This document shows, in pieces, positions 18,372 to 25,969 of a stretch of DNA of 33,727 bases. Numbering within the stretch: position 1 is the stretch's first letter; the number at the start of each line of letters is the position of its first letter. Location: assembly GCA_946413585.1 (NCBI GenBank), contig CAMKLG010000030.1, positions 1 through 33,727 of the forward strand, read 5' to 3'. The notes beneath the pieces are model-generated. The model searched no databases, was not told the origin of the DNA, and worked only from the letters and a program-made list of their open reading frames with translations. Source of the DNA: an uncultured Bacteroidales bacterium. GTDB taxonomy: Bacteria > Bacteroidota > Bacteroidia > Bacteroidales > WCHB1-69. Position numbers and translations under genes: made by a program.

Positions 18372-21356
18372 ATGAAAATATTTAAGACGATAATACGAAC
18401 CATTTTGCTCTTGATGCTGGTTGAGGCATGGAGCTGCTTTGAATCTTCATACGGTCAAACACGACAAGTGGGAGATCTCTATACTTTTGAAGACGGTTCC
18501 CAAGGGGTGGTGTTTTACGTGGATGCAGACAACCCAAATAGCGGTTGGGTGGTCGCGCTGAATGATTTAGACACCGTGTATGCTCTTAATTCGAATGGTT
18601 ATCTTCCAACGTCGCTTTTGAATTTTGCTCAAGATTATCCTTACTCAACTACGCTTGATTCGTGGAACTATTATGGAAAGAATGTCACGCAAACATTGAA
18701 AAACACGGGAGTCCCCTATTGGGTTGAGGCAGTAAATGCCGTCGGAAAGGATTGGTATATCCCGGACGCAATGCAAATGCGCCACATTTACGGTCTTTTG
18801 CCAATATTGAAAAATGCTTTTGATGCTGCGGGAGGCGGTTATTCGACATTGTTACAACAGTCACACTGGACTTCTTCGGTGCCCCCGAATGGAAGATTGC
18901 TACTTGTTTTTCATGCAGACGGGGCGGTGGAATCGTATGCGCTGAATCAAAAATTTGCAATACGTCTGATTCGGGATTATGAGGATCAACCTGTTGCTTT
19001 TTGGGCGGATGCGCCTGGAAACAATGTGATGGAAGTCGCTCCGCCCCGTACGTCGGCATACGATGCTTTTATTGTGTATCTGTCTGATACTATTTCGATT
19101 ACGAAAGAAGTAGAGGTTTATGAAACATTTGATAAGGATACGATTTATGAGCAGACGGAAGTGTCGGAAATACCCTATACCTCCCCAACGGATGCTATGT
19201 TTTCGGATATAGATGTCACAATTCCAGGAGATTATGTCTTCCACAGTCGAATGAACACGATTCACGGTTGCGACAGTGTGATTACGTTGATGCTACGGGT
19301 GGACAATCACAGCTATTATGCTGATTCGATATGTTCGCTTCAAGAGGATTACTACTTTGCCCCTTTCGATACCATTTTTCGCCCAGGTACAACTTCTGGG
19401 CGTTATGAACACCATGGTAGCAAGGTGACAGATAATGGTACTATTGACACGATTGCCTATTATGATTTGACCATCTGGCCTGAGTATGAGCAATTTGACA
19501 CTGTGAAATGGTGCCTCTATGAAACGGTTTCCGAGATGAATTATGACCAAAATCCCAGTATAAAACTGCGAATAGAGGGCGATCACCTGTCTGTTGTTTC
19601 TCTTTCTGAAGAAGTTGCAGTGGAGTCTGAAACGTCGTCGAATGATTTTGTGCTCAAAATGAAGACTGTTCATGGTTGCGATAGTCTTGTATATCTGCAT
19701 GTTGAGGTCTCTTCGGTTGTGCGAGACACACTTTATTACGATACGTTCATAGAGCAGGTAGAGGGAGGAATGATCACAGCAGACGATCATGCTTTCACTG
19801 GCATTACATCGGCAGGTGTCTATATCAGAAATGATACGCTCAGCGGTTCAAACGGGTGTGACAGCATTTCTACCATTGTGCTGATTGTGGAATTGTTGCA
19901 CCAAGATAGCATTTGTGGTCGCACGTTTACGTCCGAACACTCTTGGGATGATAATGTGGAAGATTATCGGTGGCACGCCCAGGCACTCCCTGAATCTCTT
20001 GGTATGTCGGGATATTACGAATTCCAGGGTCAGAAAATGATGAATGGGGTGTTAGTGGATACAATCTCCTATTTGCACCTGACGATTCTTCCAGCATACG
20101 AAACCTACGATACAGCAACGATTTGTCTATATGAGAATTCCATTACAATACCATACGATTTGATCCCGGAAGTGACCATTTCGGTTGAAGGTGATAACGT
20201 AGAAACCTTTTCTTCGGTTGGCTCATTGATCGAAATCTCACCGGTTTCGAGTCAAAAGTATGATTTTGTGTTGAAGATGAAGACGATAGATGGCTGCGAC
20301 AGCTTGTTCTACTTGCATGTCAGACCATTAAAAGTGAGTCGGGACACCATTCGAAAGGATGTTTTCCTTTATCAAGTTGAAGAGGAAAAGGTGACGGTAG
20401 TGTATCATGTTTTTGAAAATATTGATGAAGCGGGCTTTTACGATTGGCACGACACTCTTACAGGTGACAACGGCTGTGATAGCATTATTGTGCTAGAATT
20501 GAATGTAAGTCCATGTATTACAGATTTTTCCATTTCCTGTCCCCCTGATGTTTACGACACGCTGGCATTTGGAGATTGTGCGATGAAGATTTATCCCGAG
20601 CGGATAGGAAATCCTACAATTCTTTGCGAGGAAGAGTGGCCGTTCCTCATCTCCAATGATATTCCTAACGATTATCTTTTCTATCAAGGTGACAATGTGA
20701 TTACCTGGATGCTTACGGATGCCGTTTGCCGTTTCAGTGACACGTGCGAACAGCATATTGTCATCGCTTACCCGAAGTGTCCCGATGCGGTGGATTGCGA
20801 GGGCAATGTCTATCAGGGAGTGCGCATTGGCTGCGACTGCTGGACTCAACGCAATCTAGAATCCACTAAATACAGTGATTGTGAGGAAATTGCGGGCGTG
20901 TATGCGTATGCGAGTCTGCAGCACCCCGATACGGCGGCGAATGTGGCGACGTATGGACGGTTGTACACCTACGAGGCGGCTATCCGCGATGGCGCGGACA
21001 ATGGGTATGGACATGTGCAGGGCATTTGTCCAGCAGGTTGGTATTTGCCCACGCCTGAAAAATACATCAGCTTGAATGCCTACGGAAGCCATGCGCTGAA
21101 GTCGCCGCTGTACTGGCTTGACGGTGGAGGGAACAACAGTACGGGATTCTCTGCTTTGCCTGCTGGTTACTATAACGGTGCTCGAAATCGTTACGAAGGG
21201 TTGTTGTCAGAGACCTACTTTTGGTCCACGCAAAATAGGGGTTATGAGACATTAAACAATGTTTTTCTCTTGCGCCACGACTGCGATGTGGTGTTGACAG
21301 CTCACAGTTATACGGGTCTGGGCTACAGTGTGCGTTGCATCAAAGAGAAGGAGTGA
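18372..21356 (+). CDS. Secreted FISUMP-domain surface protein with HGCDS repeats and HYR-like domain
   Basis: A 994-residue protein with a signal peptide (residues 1-29, ending SSYGQ). Residues 30-205 form a FISUMP/DUF1566-like domain (GSQGVVFYVDADNPNSGWV, DWYIPDAMQMRHIYGLLP, HWTSS, FAIRLIRDY). Residues about 290-710 carry repeated NGCDS or HGCDS-(L/V)-x-x-L-x-V units separated by about 60-150 residues. Residues about 716-805 look like an HYR domain (GDNVITWMLTDAVCRFSDTC). Residues 806-994 are a textbook FISUMP domain (QGVRIGCDCWTQRNLES, GRLYTYEAA, ICPAGWYLPTPEKY, GFSALPAGYYNG, YFWSTQ, GYSVRCIKEK). It begins 50 bp after the preceding gene, so one transcript is likely. No type IX sorting domain is visible. 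Binding function is unknown. Confidence 0.85.
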   Translation: MKIFKTIIRTILLLMLVEAWSCFESSYGQTRQVGDLYTFEDGSQGVVFYVDADNPNSGWVVALNDLDTVYALNSNGYLPTSLLNFAQDYPYSTTLDSWNYYGKNVTQTLKNTGVPYWVEAVNAVGKDWYIPDAMQMRHIYGLLPILKNAFDAAGGGYSTLLQQSHWTSSVPPNGRLLLVFHADGAVESYALNQKFAIRLIRDYEDQPVAFWADAPGNNVMEVAPPRTSAYDAFIVYLSDTISITKEVEVYETFDKDTIYEQTEVSEIPYTSPTDAMFSDIDVTIPGDYVFHSRMNTIHGCDSVITLMLRVDNHSYYADSICSLQEDYYFAPFDTIFRPGTTSGRYEHHGSKVTDNGTIDTIAYYDLTIWPEYEQFDTVKWCLYETVSEMNYDQNPSIKLRIEGDHLSVVSLSEEVAVESETSSNDFVLKMKTVHGCDSLVYLHVEVSSVVRDTLYYDTFIEQVEGGMITADDHAFTGITSAGVYIRNDTLSGSNGCDSISTIVLIVELLHQDSICGRTFTSEHSWDDNVEDYRWHAQALPESLGMSGYYEFQGQKMMNGVLVDTISYLHLTILPAYETYDTATICLYENSITIPYDLIPEVTISVEGDNVETFSSVGSLIEISPVSSQKYDFVLKMKTIDGCDSLFYLHVRPLKVSRDTIRKDVFLYQVEEEKVTVVYHVFENIDEAGFYDWHDTLTGDNGCDSIIVLELNVSPCITDFSISCPPDVYDTLAFGDCAMKIYPERIGNPTILCEEEWPFLISNDIPNDYLFYQGDNVITWMLTDAVCRFSDTCEQHIVIAYPKCPDAVDCEGNVYQGVRIGCDCWTQRNLESTKYSDCEEIAGVYAYASLQHPDTAANVATYGRLYTYEAAIRDGADNGYGHVQGICPAGWYLPTPEKYISLNAYGSHALKSPLYWLDGGGNNSTGFSALPAGYYNGARNRYEGLLSETYFWSTQNRGYETLNNVFLLRHDCDVVLTAHSYTGLGYSVRCIKEKE

Positions 21357-21387
21357 TATGCGTGAAGACGGATATTAAAATGGATTT

Positions 21388-21419
21388 TTGTAGAGAAGCG
21401 TGCAATCGCGTCTCTACAA
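21388..21419. repeat. Palindromic repeat, copy 1 of 4 (TGTAGAGACG family)
   Basis: Arms of 13 bp (TTGTAGAGAAGCG and CGCGTCTCTACAA, one mismatch) around a 6-bp loop. It lies between the FISUMP gene stop and the threonine aldolase promoter. Confidence 0.85.
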
Positions 21420-21435
21420 TTTCAAAGGAAAATGT

Positions 21436-21443
21436 TACTTTTG
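21436..21443 (+). promoter_or_regulatory. Bacteroidota -7 box for threonine aldolase
   Basis: TACTTTTG followed by CCGCCG, 20 bp before the ATG at 21464. Confidence 0.72.
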
Positions 21444-21463
21444 CCGCCGAAAAAATCTGAATT

Positions 21464-22477
21464 ATGAGAAGTTTTGGCAGTGATAATCATTCGGGGGTGC
21501 ACCCCGCCATTTTAGAGGCAATTGCCCAATGCAATATAGACCACGAAATCGCATACGGCGACGACGCTTACACCGTCCGTCTTCGGGAGATTTTCAAACA
21601 GCAATTTGGTGAACAGGCTGAGGTTTTTCCCGTGTTCAACGGAACGGGTGCAAATGTGGTGGCGTTGCGCGCTTGTGTGCAGTCGTTTAACAGTATCCTT
21701 TGTGCGGAAACCGCCCACATCGCAGTAGATGAATGCGGTGCTCCCGCCTTCATGACGGGTGCAGCGGTGGTCAGCATTCCCACGCCTGACGGTAAGCTTA
21801 CCCCGCAGCTTATCGAGCCTCACCTCACGAACTGGGGCTTCGAACACCATTCCCAGCCCAAGGCCGTCTATATTTCTCAATGCTCGGAATTAGGTACGGT
21901 CTATACGTGCGAGGAAATCAAGGCCATCGCCGACTATATCCATCCGTATGGTATGTACTTGCATTTGGACGGTGCGCGAATCGCCAATGCCGCTGTGAAA
22001 CTGGGTAAGACATTCAAGGAAATGACCACCGATTGTGGGGTAGATATCGTGAGTTTCGGAGGCACGAAGAATGGAATGCTGATGGGCGAATCGGTAGTGG
22101 TCTTGCGTCCCGAGTTAGTGCCGAACCTCAAGTATTGGCGTAAGCAGAGTGCGCAGCTCAGTTCCAAAATGCGCTATCTCAGTGCGCAGTTCATTGCCTA
22201 TCTCGAGCAGGGCATTTGGAAGGAAAATGCCCTGCGTGCCAACGCGCAGGCGCAGATGTTGCGGCAGCGCATCGTCGATTTGCGCGGCGACATCTTCACG
22301 CAACGCACCGATGCCAACATTCTGCTGCTCAGACTCCCACGGACTGTCGCCGACCGTTTGTCCAAAACCACTTTCTTCTACTATTGGAACGAATCCGCTG
22401 ATGAAATCCGTCTGGTAACCTCTTGGGACACCACCGCCGACGACATCGAGCGAGTGTGCGCCGCTTTGGCGGAGTGA
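21464..22477 (+). CDS. ltaE: Low-specificity L-threonine aldolase
   Basis: A 337-residue PLP enzyme of fold type I. Conserved features are FGSDNHSGVHPAILEAI, the EIAYGDDAYT segment, FPVFNGTGANVVAL, AHIAVDECGAPAF, LHLDGARIANA (Asp that contacts the PLP ring) and FGGTKNGMLMGE, whose Lys forms the PLP Schiff base. It cleaves L-threonine or allo-threonine to glycine and acetaldehyde. The length is standard. The gene has its own promoter box and stands alone, convergent with DUF5618. The symbol follows E. coli usage, and substrate stereospecificity cannot be read from the sequence. Confidence 0.93.
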   Translation: MRSFGSDNHSGVHPAILEAIAQCNIDHEIAYGDDAYTVRLREIFKQQFGEQAEVFPVFNGTGANVVALRACVQSFNSILCAETAHIAVDECGAPAFMTGAAVVSIPTPDGKLTPQLIEPHLTNWGFEHHSQPKAVYISQCSELGTVYTCEEIKAIADYIHPYGMYLHLDGARIANAAVKLGKTFKEMTTDCGVDIVSFGGTKNGMLMGESVVVLRPELVPNLKYWRKQSAQLSSKMRYLSAQFIAYLEQGIWKENALRANAQAQMLRQRIVDLRGDIFTQRTDANILLLRLPRTVADRLSKTTFFYYWNESADEIRLVTSWDTTADDIERVCAALAE

Positions 22478-22500
22478 TCCTTAATGTTTTCTGTTGTTTT

Positions 22501-22528
22501 TTTGCAGGTTTAATGTTTAATCTGCAAA
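22501..22528. terminator. Hairpin between two convergent genes
   Basis: TTTGCAGGTT (22501-22510) pairs with AATCTGCAAA (22519-22528) with one G-T pair, giving a 10-bp stem and 8-bp loop. It lies between the threonine aldolase stop and the DUF5618 stop. There is no T run on the correct side, so terminator function is uncertain. Confidence 0.3.
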
Positions 22529-22535
22529 TGTACTA

Positions 22536-22937
22536 TTATGCGCTTGCCATTTTAGGGTAAAGCTTGGCACAACGGTTGATAATGGTGTTGGCGAAATCAA
22601 AGCCGGCATCACAAACTTTTTTCCCGCGTACACCGTCGTAGCCCATGTACAAGTGCATGGTTTCATAACCACCCACAATGGCGGCTAACAGTTTCTTGTC
22701 ACGATTTCCTGCGGCTTCCTTGTATTTTTCTATTGACGGGCGGCTTTTGCCTCTAGGAATATCTAGCACGGCATCCATTGCAACCAAACAACCGCACCAC
22801 AGAATGTTGCCCGCTGTCTTGACATACTTGTTGTCAGTGTAGATTTTAAGTTTTGGATCATAGTTGGCGTTCTGAATGATCTCTTTTGCATTGGCCACAT
22901 ATCTCCGGGCCTCTTCGATTGGATTTTTCTGTTCCAT
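22536..22937 (-). CDS. DUF5618 family protein
   Basis: A 133-residue cytoplasmic, all-helical protein. The pattern NPIEEARRYVANAKEII, KYVKTAGNILWCGCLVAMDAVL, then GKSRPSIEKYKEAAGNRDKKLL, then YETMHLYMGYDG matches the DUF5618 family of Bacteroidota as I recall it. The helical layout is reminiscent of HEPN-like proteins, but I see no R-x4-6-H catalytic motif and would not call it a toxin. It stands alone with its own promoter box at 22975-22982. Function is unknown. Confidence 0.75.
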   Translation of the reverse strand: MEQKNPIEEARRYVANAKEIIQNANYDPKLKIYTDNKYVKTAGNILWCGCLVAMDAVLDIPRGKSRPSIEKYKEAAGNRDKKLLAAIVGGYETMHLYMGYDGVRGKKVCDAGFDFANTIINRCAKLYPKMASA

Positions 22938-22974
22938 TGGTTTAATGTTTTGTTGATACTATATTTTCAGACGG

Positions 22975-22982
22975 CAAATATA
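22975..22982 (-). promoter_or_regulatory. Bacteroidota -7 box for DUF5618 gene
   Basis: The minus strand reads TATATTTG followed by CCGTCTG, 37 bp before the ATG at 22937. Confidence 0.7.
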
Positions 22983-23051
22983 ATACAAAAATCGCCATTT
23001 GTCAATAGTTTCGACGGAATTTCTTTTTGTCTGATTATCAGCAAAATAGAA

Positions 23052-23089
23052 AATAATTTAACAATTAAAATTCTAATTGTTAAATTATT
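23052..23089. promoter_or_regulatory. Perfect AT-rich inverted repeat, possible operator
   Basis: Two perfect 16-bp arms (AATAATTTAACAATTA and its reverse complement) around a 6-bp loop, about 70 bp upstream of the DUF5618 -7 box. The arms contain only one G or C each, so this is a poor terminator and a better candidate for a dimeric protein-binding site. Confidence 0.5.
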
Positions 23090-23175
23090 AAGGTAAAATT
23101 TCGCAGGAAATGATGCCTGTGTCTCACATCTTGATATTTTTTTTAGCGAGAGAATGACTAAAATAACCCTCAACA

Positions 23176-23205
23176 AAAAAAGGTGCCGTTCCCGACACCT
23201 TTTTT
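23176..23205 (-). terminator. Intrinsic terminator after the oadB operon
   Basis: AAAAAAGGTG pairs with CACCTTTTTT around a 10-base loop. Because both flanks are A/T runs it could stop transcription from either side. It lies about 70 bp after the oadB stop on the minus strand. Confidence 0.88.
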
Positions 23206-23273
23206 GTTATTTGGACGTTTGCTGTGTGGCGTATAACGCATCATCATTCATACGACATCACACGTCATACGTC

Positions 23274-24419
23274 TTAGTACAAGAAGCTCAACAGGATACC
23301 TGCGGCCACTGCGCTGCCGATGACACCGGCCACGTTCGGTCCCATAGCGTGCATGAGCAGGAAGTTGGTGCGGTCGTATTTCTGACCTTCCACCAGGGAA
23401 ACGCGCGCTGCATCTGGCACGGCGGAGACACCGGCATTACCGATGAGCGGGTTGATCTTGTTGTCGCCCTTCAAGAAGAGGTTGAAGAACTTCACGAACA
23501 GCACACCGGAAGCGGTAGCAATCACGAAGGAGAAAGCGCCGAGGATGAAGATGAGCACAGAAGCAGGTCTCAGGAAGTTGGTGGCCTGTGTGGAGCAACC
23601 GACGGTCAGACCGATGAGGATAGTCACGATATCGACCAGCGGACCCGATGCAGTGTTGGCCAAACGTTTGGTCACGCCGCTCTCTTTCAACAGGTTACCG
23701 AAGAAGAGCATACCCAACAATGGCAGACCCGTAGGCACGAGGAATGCGGTGAGCAGGATACACATCATCGGGAAGAGTACTTTTTCGCGATGGCTGACGG
23801 CACGCGGCGGGCGCATGCGGATGAGGCGCTCTTGTGGGGTGGTCAGCGCGCGCATGATAGGCGGTTGGATCACCGGCACTAATGCCATGTAAGAATATGC
23901 CGACACGGCAATAGCACCCATCATGCTCGGAGCCAGTTTGGATGAGATGAAGATGGCGGTAGGGCCGTCAGCACCACCGATGATACCGATAGCACCGGCC
24001 TCCATGGGCGAGAATCCTAACAGCAGAGCAGTGATGTATGCGGCGAAGATACCGAACTGGGCGGCTGCACCGATGAGAATCAATTTCGGGTTGGAAATCA
24101 GGGCCGAGAAGTCTGTCATGGCCCCGATGCCGAGGAAGATCAACGGCGGATAGAAACCTTTCACCACACCGAAATAGAGGTAGTTGAGCACGGCACCGTT
24201 CTCATATACACCCACTTGCAGACCATCGGTGAACGGGATGTTGCCGATGATGATACCAAAGCCGATGGGCACGAGCAACAGCGGCTCATATTCTTTGATA
24301 ATTCCCAAAGCTATGAAAACCAAACCGATGCATATCATGATGATATGCCCCCAGGTGCAGTTTCCGAAACCGGAATAGCTCAGGAATTGCAATAATCCTT
24401 CTTTGAAAAATTCTAACAT
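23274..24419 (-). CDS. mmdB: Sodium-pumping decarboxylase beta subunit (OadB/MmdB)
   Basis: A 381-residue polytopic inner-membrane protein with about nine to ten hydrophobic segments. The key motif GGADGPTAIFISS (Asp151 region) corresponds to the family's sodium-binding and decarboxylation site in segment IV. Also seen are LLLVPIGFGIIIGNIPF, FLGIGAMTDFSALI and GNAGVSAVPDAARV. The subunit decarboxylates carboxybiotin and uses the energy to export Na+. It is the last gene of the operon mmdA, OadG, biotin carrier, oadB, with a terminator after it. Given the CoA-dependent carboxyltransferase in the operon, methylmalonyl-CoA is the likely substrate rather than oxaloacetate. Confidence 0.95.
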   Translation of the reverse strand: MLEFFKEGLLQFLSYSGFGNCTWGHIIMICIGLVFIALGIIKEYEPLLLVPIGFGIIIGNIPFTDGLQVGVYENGAVLNYLYFGVVKGFYPPLIFLGIGAMTDFSALISNPKLILIGAAAQFGIFAAYITALLLGFSPMEAGAIGIIGGADGPTAIFISSKLAPSMMGAIAVSAYSYMALVPVIQPPIMRALTTPQERLIRMRPPRAVSHREKVLFPMMCILLTAFLVPTGLPLLGMLFFGNLLKESGVTKRLANTASGPLVDIVTILIGLTVGCSTQATNFLRPASVLIFILGAFSFVIATASGVLFVKFFNLFLKGDNKINPLIGNAGVSAVPDAARVSLVEGQKYDRTNFLLMHAMGPNVAGVIGSAVAAGILLSFLY

Positions 24420-24447
24420 AATCTCAATCTTTTAATGATGAAATTTA

Positions 24448-24888
24448 TTATTCAAACACAACGAGCACTTGGCCTTCCATAACGGCATCGCTCTTGCTCA
24501 CTCTCACCTCTTTCACCACACCATCGCGGTCGGCGTCGATGTTGTTCTCCATCTTCATAGCTTCGAGGAGGAGGAGACGTTGACCGACTTTGACGGCATC
24601 GCCAGGTCTCACGAACACGTCGAGCACGGTACCTGGTAGTGGGGAGTTGAGGGTGCCGCCACCACCTGTGGGAGCGGCGGGAGCCACCTTCTGTGCGGGA
24701 GCGGCAGCCTGCGCTTTAGGAGCAGCGGCCACTTTCACCACGGGTTTCACCGTCTTGGGCTTCAGCTCCATGTCTAATTCTACCTTGTAGGGCGTGCCGT
24801 TGACGTTCACCTCGATGGTGTTTTCTTCAAGTTCGCCGACTTCAACGGCATATTTATTTCCGTAAATCTTAAAATTATAGGTTTTCAT
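24448..24888 (-). CDS. mmdC: Biotin carrier subunit of sodium-pumping decarboxylase
   Basis: A 146-residue protein with three parts: a short N-terminal beta region (1-43), an Ala/Pro-rich mobile linker (about 45-76), and a biotinyl domain (78-146) with the EAMKM motif whose Lys112 is the biotinylation site. It carries CO2 from the MmdA carboxyltransferase to OadB. The linker gives the domain its swing. It sits between the OadG-like gene (24-bp gap) and oadB (28-bp gap). Confidence 0.94.
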   Translation of the reverse strand: MKTYNFKIYGNKYAVEVGELEENTIEVNVNGTPYKVELDMELKPKTVKPVVKVAAAPKAQAAAPAQKVAPAAPTGGGGTLNSPLPGTVLDVFVRPGDAVKVGQRLLLLEAMKMENNIDADRDGVVKEVRVSKSDAVMEGQVLVVFE

Positions 24889-24912
24889 ATTTCTCTCAAT
24901 TTTTTCTGTTAT

Positions 24913-25902
24913 TTATCTTAATCTCGGATTTTTCTTCATGGTGAGTTCTTTCTGAGCCCACGGAGAGTAGTGTTTGGAAGGCATGTTGATGGTGATGACC
25001 TCGCTCTCCTCGTCGTGCATGCTGCCGAAATGGAGATGCAGTGCGGTGCCGATAGCCGCACAGGTCGGTCCGTCAACCGTGTCGTCGTCCTCCTCTCCGG
25101 CTTTGGAAGCCATTGCTCTCGAAGGAGTTGCAGCTTGCTCTTGTGCTTTTGACTTCTGGGTGGCGCGACGGGTGACGTAGTTGAAAATCTTCAACATGAT
25201 GTAGATCATGATCAACGCGGTGAACACAACAGCCATGGAAATCAGTGCCATGCCGATGCCGTAGGGGTCGTCGCGTTTCAGCTTGTCCTGCTTGGAGATC
25301 GTAGCTTGCGTCTCGTTGGAGGAGTTGGGGGTGAACTCGTTCAAGAATGACAGTTCGCCAGAAGCGCGTGTGCCTTTCTTGAAGGCTTTGTCATCGCGTT
25401 GTCCATCAAGGATATAACCGAAGGTCAGCGAGGTGTCGCGCAATGAGACGGGATACTCCACAAGGTCAAGCAACTCTTTGCCGTTGGCATTGATGAGCGC
25501 GATGTAGCGTGTGCGTGACTCTGCAGGGGTGAAATTGGTGTGGAACGGACCGTACAGCGGCGAGTTGTCCAGGTAGAAAATCAGGAAACTGCGCTGGGGC
25601 ATGTACATTTTCTGGTCCGTGGGGATTCTGTACCACTTGGCCGGGATTATGCCGCCCTTCTTGCCAGCGGCAGCCAGTCCCGTGGTGTCGTCGGTGAGAT
25701 AACAGCCGGTGATGTTGACCGTGTTGTAGGCGGTGTTGAAGATTTCCACCCACGGCACGTGACGGCCATACTCGTCGGCATAGTTATCCACGTTCTTGAT
25801 CATCATCTCGTTGAGGCGCAGGTCATGCACCGACTGGCCGAAGGAGGCGGTGACGGCGAACAGCGCGACAACGGTGAAGATATATTTGTAAATCGATTTC
25901 AT
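24913..25902 (-). CDS. OadG-family subunit fused to a lamin-tail domain
   Basis: A 329-residue protein, much longer than a classic OadG (about 80-120 residues). It has a signal peptide (1-23, ending SFGQ), then a lamin-tail-like (LTD) beta domain at about 28-195 (LRLNEMMIKNVDNYADEYG, WVEIFNTAYNTVNITGCYL, SFLIFYLDN, ending FLNEFTPNSSNET). A single membrane helix lies at about 215-240 (IGMALISMAVVFTALIMIYIM), followed by a cytoplasmic tail with a KAQEQAATPSRAM linker. OadG stabilises the decarboxylase and links the carboxyltransferase to the membrane part. With this topology the LTD would face the periplasm. The role of the LTD is unknown. Similar fusions are, to my knowledge, common in Bacteroidota. 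Confidence 0.85.
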   Translation of the reverse strand: MKSIYKYIFTVVALFAVTASFGQSVHDLRLNEMMIKNVDNYADEYGRHVPWVEIFNTAYNTVNITGCYLTDDTTGLAAAGKKGGIIPAKWYRIPTDQKMYMPQRSFLIFYLDNSPLYGPFHTNFTPAESRTRYIALINANGKELLDLVEYPVSLRDTSLTFGYILDGQRDDKAFKKGTRASGELSFLNEFTPNSSNETQATISKQDKLKRDDPYGIGMALISMAVVFTALIMIYIMLKIFNYVTRRATQKSKAQEQAATPSRAMASKAGEEDDDTVDGPTCAAIGTALHLHFGSMHDEESEVITINMPSKHYSPWAQKELTMKKNPRLR

Positions 25903-25930
25903 AAATCTCTAATTTATTGGTTTTTGTGAA

Positions 25931-25960
25931 TGTAGAGACGCACCATGGCACGCCTCTACA
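25931..25960. repeat. Palindromic repeat, copy 2 of 4 (TGTAGAGACG family)
   Basis: TGTAGAGACG and CGCCTCTACA arms (one mismatch) around a CACCATGGCA centre containing CCATGG. It lies inside the operon, between mmdA and the OadG-like gene. Confidence 0.85.
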
Positions 25961-25969
25961 ACGAACATA

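Larger units (their letters stand above)
22938..23273. other. Intergenic region between the methylmalonyl-CoA decarboxylase operon and DUF5618
   Basis: A 336-bp gap with no gene. It holds, from left to right, the DUF5618 -7 box, an AT-only perfect inverted repeat (23052-23089), a strong terminator for the oad operon (23176-23205), and a short stretch of CATACG/ACGTCAT-type repeats (about 23229-23272) next to the oadB stop. Confidence 0.8.

Noticed and set aside
22536-22937. DUF5618 as a HEPN toxin
   Set aside because: No catalytic R-x4-6-H motif and no partner antitoxin gene beside it.
23154-23882. A 242-codon plus-strand open frame over the oadB end
   Set aside because: It begins in the terminator region and is antisense to oadB; the composition is His/Glu-rich and artefactual.
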